This document shows positions 24,201 to 36,825 of a stretch of 64,000 nucleotides of DNA, in pieces. Both the position numbers and the translations under genes were made by a program. The notes beneath the pieces were generated by a model. It saw only the letters and a list, made by a program, of their open reading frames with translations. It was not told the origin of the DNA and made no database searches. Positions within the stretch are counted from its first letter, which is position 1, and each line of letters starts with the position of its first letter. Source of the DNA: Brachypterus glaber (taxonomy: Eukaryota; Arthropoda; Insecta; Coleoptera; Kateretidae); NCBI GenBank assembly GCA_958510825.1, contig OY294047.1, forward strand, positions 40,315,229-40,379,228. The letters are read 5' to 3'.

Positions 24201-26342
24201 GTTTTCATATTGTGCATTTTCGTGTATATTCCCTAAATGGTTATAGGAATGTGAGCAACAAGCTAATGAAAAATCACGTGCTCTATTATGAGATTTTAAC
24301 TAACAAGAATTACGGGTATATTTTTAAAAAATTGTCCTTAGGATGGGAAAAAATTACCGAGTTGTATTATACAGCTTGTTAATTTCTTAAAATTGTGATT
24401 GGAATGAAAAATGAATTTTTACAAACTGATTCACTCTTAACCCCTTCCTCTCCAGCCGCGTTTTCAAAGTATAGGTCCCTATACCAGATTAAAATTTATA
24501 TGGAAAATCCCGTATACGAATATCCAACTGGGGATATTGTGGTAAATTTTGCTATACATTAAAATATCCATACGTGGATAAAATGAAGCGAAAGGGGTTA
24601 ATCTTTATTTTTTCGCAAATGACAATTTATAATTTAGCCCCAGTTAAATAAATATACCATTTGGATGTTATTCTGTAATGTTCCGTTTGATACATACATT
24701 TAACGTCATATAGATGTCTGGCCTGCCCTAAATGGTTATAGGAATGTGAGCAACAAGCTAATGAAAAACCACGTGCTCTATTATTAGATTCAACAAGAAT
24801 TACTGGGAGATATAAAAAAAATTGTCCTTAGGATGGGAAAATTACCGTATAACTGTTTATTTTCCGATTATTATCCGTGTGTGAATCTCATTTGCGAAAC
24901 TGTTTTAAAAAGTGAGGATCATACCAGTTCGGGTGCGGTTCGCGTAACTCCGTCTGAGGGGAATCCCTTATACGAAACCAGCAAAATACGTATTAGGTAT
25001 GAGTCACTGCAGTCTAATTCAGGCACGGATAATAGGATGAAAAAAAAAACATTATTTAATAACTGATTCACTTTTCATGTTTATTTTTTTGTAAATAAAA
25101 ATTTATAATTTTGCCGCAATTAAATAAATATATTTACCATTTTATTCTGTAATGTTCCGTTTGATACATACATTTAACGTCATATAGACGTCTGGCCTGT
25201 CCCATATCACCTTCAAACATCGTGCGTCAATTAGAGGGTCCACGTTTTCATATTGTGCATTTTCGTGAATATTCCCCAAACGGTTTTAGTAGTGTGAGCA
25301 ACAAGCTAATAAAAAATCACGTGCACTAGGATGAGAAAAAAAAATACCGTAGTTGTTTATTTTCTCAACATTGTGATAAGGATGAAAACTGTATTCTTTA
25401 CGAACTGATTTACTTTTCATCTTTATTTTTTCTTAAATCACAATTTTATTTTATTTTTAAAAATTTGAGAAAATGCATTTGATATCACACAATTAGACCC
25501 TTTCAATTTAAATAATTTCAAAAAACCTGTGGGATGCACAATAATTTAGATCCTTATGGTTGACCGCTGGATGAAATAAATTTAAGGTTGCAAATTTATT
25601 TTTTTATCTATTTACTGATGATGATATGACACAATGTAATCCAATACATCTTAATAAAATAACCAATCTGGCTTCAAACAAATTATAAGTTATTATTATT
25701 ATTATTATAGATTTATATCACGGATTTTTTAAGACGATTCATACTTGGTATAAGCTTTTATTTCTTCTAATTTATTGTTTGTTTTAAACCATAATAATTT
25801 TGCCCCGATTAGATGTGATTTATTTAATATATCATTCATTCTGTAATGTTTCGTTTGGTACACACATTGAACGTCATATAGACGTCTCATATTGTTTGAC
25901 AAGGTTCTAAAGCTATCGAAAGAATGCGGCAAAAATGAGATCAATATAGTTGACTATAAAATATAACTAAAAACACGTTTACTTTGAATACGCTTTAATC
26001 GGAGCGCCTTTTGCTCCTACCTCTTCCTTTCGTCGTAGGTTGCTTACCGTGTGTCACACCAAATCACCGTCAAACATCGTGCATCAATAAGAGAGTACGT
26101 TTCATGTATAAGAATGTCAGTAACAAAAAAGCTACATTGTTTTTGATTTTCTTAAACTCATTAGGATGGCATAAAAATATATTTTAAAAAATGCGTTACC
26201 TAGTTATTTAATTGCTATAAATTGTCACTAGGATGAGGAAAAATTTATCTTATACAATATATTGCGATTCGTTTTTTTAATTTATACAGTTAAAAAAAAC
26301 TGTGTGATATCGCACAATAATTGTGTTATAATTATATTTATC

Positions 26343-26462
26343 CATGGCCATGATTAATAGGCCTATTAATCACGGGTCTGTAAAAATAAACCGTTTAAAA
26401 TTTAAAACGACCGTGGATAAAGTATAGAATTCTACTCGCGTATAATAGCTATTAATCGTTCG
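26343..26462. repeat. Inverted copy of the 2885-3010 palindrome repeat
   Basis: Contains TGATTAATAGGCCTATTAAT as its palindrome and flanks matching 2885-2971 in inverse orientation. Confidence 0.7.
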
Positions 26463-26480
26463 GGGGATTATGTCACTCGG

Positions 26481-26820
26481 CTTTCGGCTCGTGTCCCAAA
26501 ATCCACCCTCATTTATTAATAGCAATTATAATACGCTTATTAAATAATATACTATTATAGATCCTAAATGGAATTAATCTGATTTTATTTCGTTTTTAAG
26601 ATGCTCACAAAATCGCATGAATGTACAAATATTTTCAGTTGATCAATATTTTTTTACAACATTAAAAATGTATATATTAAAAAATACGCTTTATGCTCAC
26701 TATATTCTGCTTCTTGTCCAGTTTTTTACCTTTCGATATTTCTCAGAAACTTTATTTTCATATTAAATCCGCAGTATGTAAGCAAGCTATCCGATTAAAA
26801 ACATAAATTTAAAAAAGCTT
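26481..26820 (+). repeat. Segmental duplication, copy 1
   Basis: From CTTTCGGCTCGTGTCCCAAA to GATTAAAAACATAAATTT. Repeated at 27772-28055 with few changes; copy 1 has about 55 extra bases after AATAATATAC. Confidence 0.9.
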
Positions 26821-27554
26821 ATAGGAATGTGAGCAACAAACTAATGAAAAACCACGTGCTCTATTATGAGATTCTAATTAACGAGAATTATGGGGAGATT
26901 TAAAAATTGTCTTTAGGATGGGAAAAAATTACCAAGTTGTATTATATAACTTGTGTAACTGTTTACTCAAAATTCTGATTAGGATGAAAAAAAAATTATT
27001 TAAAATTTGATTCACTTTTCATGTTTATTTTTTCGTAAATAATCATTTATAATTTTGCCTCAATTAAATAAATATATTTACCATTTTATTTTGTTATGTT
27101 CCGTTTGATGCATATATTTTACGTCATATAGACGTCTGGCCTGCAAACATCGTGCGTCAATTAGAGGGTCCACGTTTTCATATTATGCATTTTCGTGTAT
27201 ATTCCCTAATTGGTTATAGAAGTGTAAGCAACAAGCTAATAAAAAACCACGTGCTCTATTATGAGATTTTAATTAACAAGAATTTCGGGAACATTGTTAA
27301 AAAAATCTCCCTAGGATGAGAAAAAAAATACCGTAATTGTTTATTTTCTCAACATTGTGATAAGGATGAAACCTTTATTCTTTACGAACTGATTTACTTT
27401 TCATCTTTATTTTTTCGTAAATCACAATTTTAAAAAATTGAGAAAACGCATTTGATATCACACAATTATAGACCCTTTAAATTTAAATAATTTCAAAAAA
27501 CCTGTGGGATGCACAATTATTTAGATCCTTGTGGTCGACCGCTGCACTGTGTTT

Positions 27555-27771
27555 CGTCTAGAGGACAAAATGCATGACCTAATTACCAAATCCAAGAAAT
27601 AAAGGTTACAGGATTATTCCCGAATTAGGTAGCCTGGATTAAAGGTAAGTGATAAGCAAAGCGATGCGGCCAATTTCGTAACAGTTTTGCCACAGTTTCG
27701 ATAACATCTCTCAAAATTTTTAGTAAAAGTGAAAAGTGTTTTAGTGATGGAATCTTTTATTCAAGGTATGC
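27555..27771 (+). other. Unique stretch with a consensus 5' splice site
   Basis: Moderate-GC sequence between the array and duplication copy 2. ATTAAAGGTAAGTGATAAG (about 27639-27657) matches the 5' splice consensus closely. It could be a non-coding exon edge on the plus strand, but no partner exon was identified. Confidence 0.2.
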
Positions 27772-28055
27772 CTTTCGGCTCGTGTCCCAAAATTCACCCT
27801 CATTGATTAATAGCAATTATTATACGCTCATTAAATAATATACAAAATCCCATGCATGTACAAATATTTTCAGCTGATCAATATTTTTTTACAACATTAA
27901 AAATGTATATATTAAAAAATACGCTTTATGCTCACTATATTCTGCTTCTTGTCCAGTTTTTTACCTTTCGATATTTCTCAGAAACTTTATTTTCATATTA
28001 AATCCGCAGTATGTAAGCAAGCTATCCGATTAAAAACATAAATTTGAAAAAGCTG
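27772..28055 (+). repeat. Segmental duplication, copy 2
   Basis: Near-identical to 26481-26820, offset about 1.29 kb at its left edge, lacking a short internal segment. The duplication encloses the last array units. Confidence 0.9.
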
Positions 28056-28532
28056 CATAATTGTCACTGGACTTGTTCGAGAAAAGGATATTGTAACATT
28101 TTGCCATAACTTTAAAACTATATGTTGTGAAAACCACATAAAATGGTATTAATATAGTCACATTCAAGCTGTCTCATTTTACAATATTATTTGCAATATT
28201 TTAGTTCATAAACATTTTATTTAATTATTTCTCCGATCGGCAAAACTGCATTAATATTCCGAAAAATTTACCATGCTTCGCCATCTACTGAGTACTACTT
28301 AATATAAATTGAAAATCATTATTAATTTTGATCTATAGTAGAATAAGTTAATAACTGCCGAGGTAACATCTTATCATACGTTTTGATTTTACTAGAGCTT
28401 TAGATTCTGTATATCAATACGAGGACCAAAAATACTGTTTTTTAAGGCGATTGCAGAGATTGCAATCCGAGCATGGAGAGCAAGGTTGACAACTGTACCC
28501 AAAACGGTTTTCTTCTGTGTATCATATGCTAT
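28056..28532. other. AT-rich DNA, no gene seen
   Basis: No gene or element boundary recognised. Confidence 0.45.
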
Positions 28533-29425
28533 TTTTAACCGACTTCCAAAAAGGAGGAGGTTATCAATTCGACGTGTGATTTCATTTTTTTTATGTTTGT
28601 TCCCGCATAACTTTGGAACGAATAAACGGAATTTGATGAAACTTTTTTCAACTTAAAGAGGGCATTCATGAGGTGGTCCCGTTTTAATTTGACGCTCGGA
28701 TATGGCCGAGTAAGCCAGATAATTAAGATAAATCTAATCATTTTAAAGCAATTTCACTTAAAAACGGCTTAATTTGGTTCTACTACCAGCCAAATTTTTA
28801 AAGAAATATCGGATAACTCGGATAAGCCGGATAACTTGATTAAGGGGTCACTTAAATATTACGGCACACCGAAAATCTTTTAAATGCCACTAAACTTGAT
28901 TCTCCGGACCCGTAATATTAAAATACCAAGAGAAAATGATAAATGTTGTGATTTTACCAAAAGGCGTTGTTTGATTATTACTTAACGCTTAAAGTTTAAT
29001 AAGATTTTCTTTAGTATTTCGTTTAAAATAAGGTTGGGCGCTGAAATAAAAATATTACTTTTATTTTTTAGAAATTCATCTTTAAGATAATTACTTCACA
29101 ACGCACTAAAAGTGCGTTTTGACGTCAGCAACTTGCCAAGATGGAAGGACAACTATAATTTAGCTTAGATGACGTTACAAATCTACAAGTCCGGTGTCTC
29201 TAAAAAGTAAAAAATAAAAACTTTTCGCAACAAAAATTAACCGACTTCTGTGTCTCTAAAAAGTAAAAAATTAAAAATACTCAAGTCGGTGGCAATTTCA
29301 CAGCAAACAATAATAAAATAATAAAAAAGGGAATGGTGAAATTGGCACCGACTTAAGTATTTTTTATTTTTTACTTTTTAGAGACATAAAAGTCGGTTCA
29401 TTTTTTTTTGCGAAAAGTTTTTATT
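28533..29425 (+). mobile_element. Repeat family copy B (uninterrupted)
   Basis: Starts TTTTTAACCGACTTCCAAAA and ends in the same GTCTCTAAAAAGTAAAAAAT hairpin as copy A. Copy B lacks the 308-bp palindromic insert, and it has an extra segment near 29090-29200 with GCACTAAAAGTGC, GACGTCAGC and CAAGATGGAAGG that copy A lacks. Confidence 0.8.
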
Positions 29426-29706
29426 TATCCAATTGTAATATATTAATAAATACATTTGTATTTTTGACAACAATACCTTATAAATGTTACAAAAAAATTA
29501 TAAGTGGCAAAAGAAGCCTTACTTATTAGACTATCATTACATATCATTAAAACTTTTACCATAATCACAATAAAAATGTAAAACTACAAAAGTGCATTTC
29601 CGCACAATTCCCCACCCCAAGGGGCAATGGTGCTCACATGTTGGGGAATTATGCACAAACAATAAAGACAGAAAATAATGTAAAAATATTTATTAAACAC
29701 AATATC

Positions 29707-30401
29707 CAGAGCGGTCCAAAAGTCACCCCCCCCCCCCTCTTAACTTTTGAACGAGTTTAGATATCGACTTCAAATTTAGAACTCTTAAATAAGACAACTT
29801 AAACTATCTTTAAGCATATATTTGATACTTTTAGCTCTAAAATGTGGGCAGGGGAGCATGGGGCGTCATTTTTTTAAATGGAAAGGTGGGTCGTGTGATA
29901 TATCATTTTAAAGCTTATAAAATTCTCCATTTAACTGTATATTTTTAATTTCTTTTAAAAAATTTTTTTTTTGGGTTTAAAATAGGGTTAAAAATGGGTA
30001 TTTTTGTCAACATTTCTCTAAAAAATCCAAACAATTTTTTAAAAATGCCTAATTTCATAATGAAAAATAGTAAATTAATTTTAGTTGACATAAATAAAAA
30101 TTAACAAAAAAAAAACTTTTTTATTTATTTTTTTAGCACAAAAAACTGAAAAATCAAAACTTTAAAAAACATGTTTAAAATTTTTAAAAATGTATGGTTA
30201 TATAGAGAATTTTATAGGCTTTAAAATGATGTATCACACGAATTCCCTTTCCATTTAAAAAAAATTCCCCCCATGCCCCCTGCTCACATTTTAAGAAATA
30301 AAAGTATGAAATATATGCTTAAAGATAGTTTAAGTTGTCTTATTTAAGAGTTTTAAATTTGAAATCGAAATCTCAACTCGTTCAAAAGTTAAGAGGGGGG
30401 T
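29707..30401. mobile_element. CAGAGCGGTCC mariner-like MITE, copy 2
   Basis: Left end CAGAGCGGTCCAAAAGTCAC. The right arm runs to about AAAAGTTAAGAGGGG and then diverges, so its last ~20 bases are missing. Without the extra segment it shows the family's normal length of about 0.7 kb. Confidence 0.85.
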
Positions 30402-31554
30402 TTTAAAAGAAAGGTTTTGCAATTTTTGATGGTTTAAAGAGCGTTTCCAAAACCCTTCTTTTAAAAATCTAGCTTTTGAACATTATAATTATTTTATTTT
30501 TTACTTTTTAGTCATACGTAACATGTAATTATTAGAAAGGTTTTAACTTTAAAAACTTGTTTTTTATTTAAGTTTATTACTATTTAATTGAATGAGGGAA
30601 ATGCGCATCATTACCCCATCATGAACTTAAAAATAAATCACTTTACATAACAAAAACTATGTGATTTTTAACGTTTTCAGAAGTATTACTATTTTCATAA
30701 CAAATAAATTTTAACACAAATTAATCAAAATACTAAAATGAAACCGCACGATTTGACTGGATATCAATTTGTCATGGATAACTAGATAGGTTTGGACTTT
30801 TTTTTAAGGTAATTTTTGGGGCGCCAATTTTTTTTTTAGGGCGCCAAATTTTGGTCAGGGAAAAAGCTTATTTTTTTGAGGGTGCCACCCTGGGGGCTGA
30901 GCCCCCCCCCTAGAATTTTTCTGGTTACGGCTCTGATCGAAAATTATTAACATATTACAATCGAATAAAAAATAGTGTATGATACACGGACGGAAACGGG
31001 TTTTAGAGCGATAAGTATAATTGCCTTAAAAACAGTATTTTTCGTCCTTGTATCATAAACTACTATTTTTCTACAAATACGAAGAGTATATTAAACAGAA
31101 TAAAAGTAGATATTTGCAATTTCTCGACCCACAGACTCTAGCATATCAGTAGGAAACCGGTTCTGCAGGAAATTAAAATATTTAGTGAAGGCTCCGGTTT
31201 TGCACGCCTATCAACTGACCAGCAGTCGGCGTAAACTCAGTTATGACTCATCAACGTTGAAAATAAACACAGAAACATAGGCTTACGGAATAATTTTGCC
31301 GAATTATGAGGGAAATTTTTATAAAGGTCACTAAATCGAAACATTTGACGACTAATTTTTTACACACAACAATATTGACTATACATATTAACTATACATA
31401 TATCGGTGTTTTTCAAAGAAAAAACCGACATTCAATTTTTATCTTTTAAGAATTTTAATTTTTAATTATCGATAACTTTTTTTCCCACCTTACTCATTTA
31501 AATGAAATCATTAAAAAAAATCAAGATAAATAGAAATAAAAATGTAAATATTTA
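30402..31554. other. Repeat fragments in AT-rich DNA
   Basis: Contains GGGCGCCAA-type direct words (about 30819 and 30838) and a G/C-run hairpin GGGGGCTGAGCCCCC (30890-30905), suggesting a decayed element end. The segment 31108-31230 is a diverged relative of 34980-35095 (shared CCTATCAACTGA and TATTTGCA). No gene. Confidence 0.4.
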
Positions 31555-31830
31555 AAACCTCGCGTCAACGCTAGAGTCGACGCGACGCCTATGCGAGTAC
31601 TGGAAATTTGCCGAGTACTGCAACTGACTGATTCTGGTGGGTTTGCAAATGGTTAGGAGAGGGTGGGCCATATAATAGTTACCTCCACTCCCAAACGCAC
31701 ATTCCAATATATTTTTGTTCACGGCCCACCTAGCCACAAATGAGTAGTGCCTGCGAGTGGTGGTTTTGAGCGTCGATTTTGCACGAATATTCTGCGCAAT
31801 GGCTGCGAGTTTAAAATAAACTTTCAAGAG
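31555..31830. promoter_or_regulatory. Candidate regulatory island C
   Basis: A moderate-GC block free of recognised repeats (CGCGTCAACGCTAGAGTCGA; GGAGAGGGTGGGCC; GCAATGGCTGCGAG). A minus-strand open frame of 113 codons crosses it but shows no known domain. Unique composition beside the 15-mer cluster is the reason for listing it. Confidence 0.3.
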
Positions 31831-31941
31831 AAGCTTTTTATATTTATTTAAAAGACAACTTATGCACTTAAGAATTATATATAAAAAATGCAAATATATT
31901 CTTAAAAAAAAATATATAATAATTTTTGTAAATGTACATTT

Positions 31942-32336
31942 GGACCACCATGAGACATTTCGTTATGGGCCACCATGAGACTGTGTGATGGTGGACAGTT
32001 TGACTTTCTTATTCAAATTATTGAAAATTGAATTGTTTTAGAAGTTTTTTTAATTAGTATGGTATTGTTTTAGATGTCTAAAAGTAATATTGCTTGCCTT
32101 ATTTTATTTTATTATTCTACTGGTTTCGATTTGGGCCACCATGAGACATTGCTAAAATAGCTTTTTTTTATATACAATAATCCTATTTTCTTGTTCCAAT
32201 AATCTTACAAAAACTCGTACAAAAATGAACAATGAACGAGTTTTAGTCTTGTATCAAATGGTTTAAAAAAAATATTTTAAACTTTTTTTTTTGTTAACAT
32301 TTTGTTAACACCTATGTCGCGGGGCCACCATGAGAC
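31942..32336 (+). repeat. Four interspersed copies of GGGCCACCATGAGAC
   Basis: Exact or one-change copies at 31942-31956, 31967-31981, 32133-32147 and 32322-32336, with spacings of 25, 166 and 189 bases. The inverted 9-mer TGGTGGCCC lies at 32491. The intervening DNA is not obviously repeated. Confidence 0.9.
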
Positions 32337-34358
32337 ACAATACCGAAAACTATTTTTGGATATATTTTTGTTGTCGAGATATTGGACTTTATTTATTGTT
32401 TATTTAAGGTAACATATTTACCCAAAATTTATTTGACTGATATATTTTTAATAATGACTGTAATAATTAGGGTTGAATTTTTAAGTCTCTTGGTGGCCCA
32501 CATTCACAGAATAATAAAAAAATTAATAAAAATTACCTGCTGGGCTAAAGGAAAAATATCACTAGACAACACTGTTTCTTGCCCTGATTGGAGTCATATG
32601 CTTTTTATTAAATTTTGGGTCGCTAAGACCGAATCTGGCCTCAGAATATTTCTTACTTCAAGTTTCTGAGATAAATGGGATAAAACTGGTTAAAGGTCAT
32701 TATTTTAGCCCTCTTTTGTTCTAAAATCAGTGGAGATAAAAATATTCTTAGGGCAAATTATGATTCGGCGACTCAATATTACTTAAAAAATACCCAACTT
32801 AGAAAATGGAAACTTTAAATTCATAGGTAGAATAAATAGGGATACTAGTGAAAAAAATATTAAATAAAAATTGATCCTGTGACACAACTAATTAGGGTGG
32901 TGTAAGGAGAGGGGTGCATAAGAGGACAAGCTTAGCGCCACGTACTCATGCTAAAAAAACGTCAAAAATCATCACTAGGTTATGTTACGTAACACGGTTC
33001 TTATGTAATAAAGTAACATTATTATGATGTAGAACCATTTAAAAAAGGACAAAAACTAGACAATATTTTTTTTATAAATTATTTTTAAATTGGCATAATT
33101 TCCTTACTAAAATTTAAAAAATAAGACGTGCTGAATTTTTTTTAAGGTCAAATTCGAATTCTGCGCCTTTTAATTGATAAGAAATAGTTTTTTGCGTGAT
33201 TGCTGATCTCGGCTAGACGCCTCGATCAGCAAATTCCACGCTCAAGCAGAAATCATTAATTTTGCGCTCGTAGTACAAACAACGTTTTTTCTACGATCCA
33301 AAATAAATAAATAAATACATTTCAGGCAGAAAATTTATAAACTTAAAACGTCGCAGCACTTACAATTTTTTGCAAATCTGGTGGTTTAGAAGAAAAACCC
33401 TCATCAAAGTAACTTCATAATTCCTTTATAACAACAAATATTTAACACACGAAATTGATATTTGATTAAAGATAAATAATAATTTTATATTAAAAAATGG
33501 CAGGACACAATATCTCGTAGCATATACTTGACACTGTAAAGTTAACAGCTGTTTTACGATTGACTTGCCTACACTCTAGCGCGCAAAATTCAATTTTGCG
33601 CTTGCTGTCAAGGTAACGAGCAGAAAAGTAAAATGCTAAGAAGTAGGTTCTTTTTCGGTTAGAAAACTTCATTTGTTTTTGTAAAAACTTATTATTAGAT
33701 CGTAGAAAAAAAATATTTTGTGCAACCGGGAAAAAAACACTGTGTGCTTTAATTTTTATTCTTTTTTATTTATTTACTTTTTACGGAACTAAGCCAAATA
33801 AAAAATATTTGTATACACGGTATTTGAAATAGGGTCCAAAATTTTAAGTGGTGATTCTACATCAAAATATATGACAAAAAGTTCCTATAAATATATGCCG
33901 TACGGAAGCTACGCCCCTTTGAAAGTGGCTAAAAAAATAGGTTTTTATTTAATAACTCAGGAACCCTTTGAGATATAGAAACGAGGTTTTGCTCGTGAAC
34001 TAGTCTTAATATGTCCCAGATTTTATTTTCCGGCCAATATCTCCGGTATTTTAAAAGATAGGAACTCAATTAAAAAAACATATTAAATGGGACCAAAAGT
34101 GCTTTTAAATCCCATACCAAAACACACCCTTCATTAACTTACCCCCTTGGAACCACCATAATTTTTTTTTCAAATGCCACCCGCATATTTTTTTATTGAT
34201 TATAAAAGCACTTCAAATTCTGTATTACACTTTGTATTTACCCTAAGGGGAAGTAGCCTAAAATAAAAATATTTAAATTTATAAAAAAAACTTTCTGAAA
34301 AGAAAAAAAATGCGAAAAGTACTTTAATTAACTTAATAATTTTTTTATAGAGATTTTT
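32337..34358. other. AT-rich DNA with decayed repeats
   Basis: Holds a perfect 21-bp hairpin GCGCAAAATT-C-AATTTTGCGC at 33581-33601, an inverted pair with TTCTACGATC at about 33288 and GATCGTAGAA at about 33699, and a degenerate copy of the 36.8/41.7 kb element at about 33815-34050 (GTGATTCTACATCAAAA; GGAAGCTACG). No gene recognised. Confidence 0.45.
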
Positions 34359-34805
34359 TTTTCTATTTTGCGACTCTTATAAGCTCATAATCACACGCAT
34401 TTTGCGTGTTCTTATAGGCCCATAAGGGGTCTGTACTTTTTGTTCTTTTGGATTGGCAACAGACCTGGCCTATCGCTTGACGTTTTCCGTGCAAATGTCA
34501 ATGTCGCTTTAAAGTTGAATTTTTTACAAAATTTTGTGTTTAGGTTATTTTTACCATGTTAAAATTGTGGCTTGGTTAATTGCAGTAAAAAAGAGAAGAG
34601 ATGACTATAAAATATATCAAAATATCATTTGTTCTTAGAATTTTAAACATGGTGTAAACTGTAATGCCAACCCAAAACAAAAATCCCTAAATCAGTCATC
34701 AATTTAAATGTAAGTTTTTTTAAATTTTAGCCGCAAGCGGATCGTTTTCTAAACTTGTACTCGTGCGCTAAAAACGTATGTTATGAAACTAGTACTTTAA
34801 TATAC
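34359..34805 (+). mobile_element. Half copy of the 10.3-12.4 kb foldback
   Basis: Matches the right arm of the larger element (about 11779-12366) from TTCTATTTTGCGACTCTTAT to AACTAGTACTTTAATATACT. The left arm is absent. Confidence 0.85.
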
Positions 34806-35517
34806 TAAAAGAATTTAAAACCATGTATTAGATATATTGTATTACATTATAAAAAAATAAATAAAACATTAAAAAATGTATAAATACTATATTATTTCCA
34901 GACTTTTATATGAACTGTATTTCAGTTAATTAAAACTTTTATCCGCCCAATTGCATAAGTGAACCAAACCGAAAAAGTATATATTTGCACTTATCTCCCA
35001 CACAAATGGCAGAATATCAGCAAGAACCTGTTTTGCAAGAAACTAAAATAAACATTTAATGCCGACTCTTGCCACACATGGCCTATCAACTGATTTTGAT
35101 GGGTTTGTTATGCCAATGAAAAGGTTCAATAAATGAATTCAGGTTTTAAAATAAAATACCCCTTTAAAATTTTATGATAAAGTGGATTTAGAAAGCTTTT
35201 TTTATTTTTTAGCGCTTTTAGTTTTTCGGCCTTTTTGTAATATGCAAAATAACATTTTTATTTTATTTGACAGTAGTAAATTAAAAAAAAGGATCAATCG
35301 TAAATCAACTAACGCTTTTAGCAGGTTATTATGTTATTGCAAACTATTTAATTTTTGACAAAACAAAAAATGGAAAATTTTTCTTTCTGTACTTCCATAT
35401 TAATTTTTTATATGTTTTTTATTACTTTATCACTAATTTTATAATATTTTCCTATATTTTTTTGTGTATAGTCAATACAAGTCGAATTACTAACTATAAT
35501 TATTATACCGGGTGAGT

Positions 35518-36400
35518 TTTATTTATGTCCACCCCTAAACTTGAGATTAATCCTTATTCGTTAAAAAATAAACTTTGATGATTTATATAACTAATGTTAA
35601 GCTGGCAGATTTTTATTTTTTTTGTTTCATTTCCGGTTTCGCCGGGAGTGGCATAAATATGCTTTTTTTTAATGGAACTCCTTGTAATTTTTACATTTTT
35701 TAATTCAGTCGAAAATTATATGTATAAAAAATTGTTGTAATTGTTTTTTACTTTTTTTTTAGTTTTCGTTTTTATCGTATAAAAACGAGATAAACATAAT
35801 TTAACTTTTTTTAGTATTTATCTTCAAAGTAAAATATAAATTTGGCATAAGAAAAATCGTCTTTTTAGCACTAATTCGCTGTCACTGATCAAAATTTTAT
35901 TTTAATAATAGTTTTATATTTTTATTAAGCTTAAGTAGCTAAAAATAAGGTAAATATGTGTATCTCGTTTTTATATGATAAAAACAGAAACAAAAAAAAA
36001 ACAAATAGTTTTTTATACATAATATAAATTTGGCATAAGAAAAATCGTCTTTTTAGCACTAATTCGCTGTCACTGATCAAAATTTTATTTTAATAATAGT
36101 TTTATATTTTTATTAAGCTTAAGTAGCTAAAAATAAGGTAAATATGTGTATCTCGTTTTTATATGATAAAAACAGAAACAAAAAAAAAACAAATAGTTAT
36201 TTATACATAGGATTTTCGGCCTAATTCAAAAATGTAAAAAAATACAGGGTGCTCCATAAAAAAAATATGCCACCGGAAGTGAAACAAAAAAAAAAAATAC
36301 GCCATTTTCTAGCCAATATAAAATTACTAGAATTACCAAAGTTTCGTTTTTATCAAATGAAGATCTTAATTTAAGGGTTGGACAAATAAAACTCACCCGG
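35518..36400. mobile_element. CCGGGTGAGTTTTATTT element, TA flanks
   Basis: Ends CCGGGTGAGTTTTATTT and the inverse, each flanked by TA, fitting Tc1/mariner. The arms also pair around CATTTCCGG / CCGGAAGTG. The core is a direct tandem duplication (35833-36208). Confidence 0.85.
35833..36208 (+). repeat. 188-bp tandem duplication, two copies
   Basis: 35833-36020 and 36021-36208 are nearly identical, each from AATATAAATTTGGCATAAGA to TTATACAT. It is far better conserved than the arms of its host element, so the duplication is recent. Confidence 0.95.
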
Positions 36401-36825
36401 TATACTATTTATGATTACTATAGTATTATATGATTATCTACTATAGTAATAATATATCATACGTAGTACCTATATGCACCTGGTGATTTTAACGATACCT
36501 TTGACAATCAAAATGGGTCCTCTAATATATAAATAAATATAAATATTCCATTTTTTAAGTGACGTTTCCTTGAATTTCTTTATATACCATTCTTCAAAGG
36601 GTGCGCAACAAAAAATATATAATTTATAAATAGTATAGGTATTATAAAAACGTATCTAAAGAAGAAAAATATAAAAAATTAAATAAAACCCACACATTCA
36701 ATGTAAGTTTTAAAAATTATGTAATTATTTAGTGACCCGGGGGTATGCTCTGGCTAGCCAGGGCTTTACAAGCCCGATTGGTGCGGCCAATAATATCGTT
36801 CCTGTTTAATATACAAATACTTTAC

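Larger units (their letters stand above)
24115..27560 (+). repeat. Array of about six diverged 0.5-0.7 kb repeat units
   Basis: The anchor ACGTCATATAGACGTCT occurs at 24134, 24703 (one change), 25177, 25871 and 27121. A second anchor, GTGAGCAACAAGCTAATGAA, occurs or is recognisable at about 24250, 24747, 25295, 26829 and 27221, mostly followed by CACGTG. Shared tails include TTCATATTGTGCATTTTCGTG and AAAATTGTCCTTAGGATG. Orientation is constant. Units differ by indels and one carries the 26343-26462 insert. No terminal inverted repeats were seen, so tandem duplication of a local segment is more likely than transposition. Confidence 0.85.

Noticed and set aside
31552..31893. 113-codon minus-strand open frame
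   Set aside because: No recognisable domain; crosses a compositionally mixed area and runs into AT-rich sequence. Not supported as a gene.
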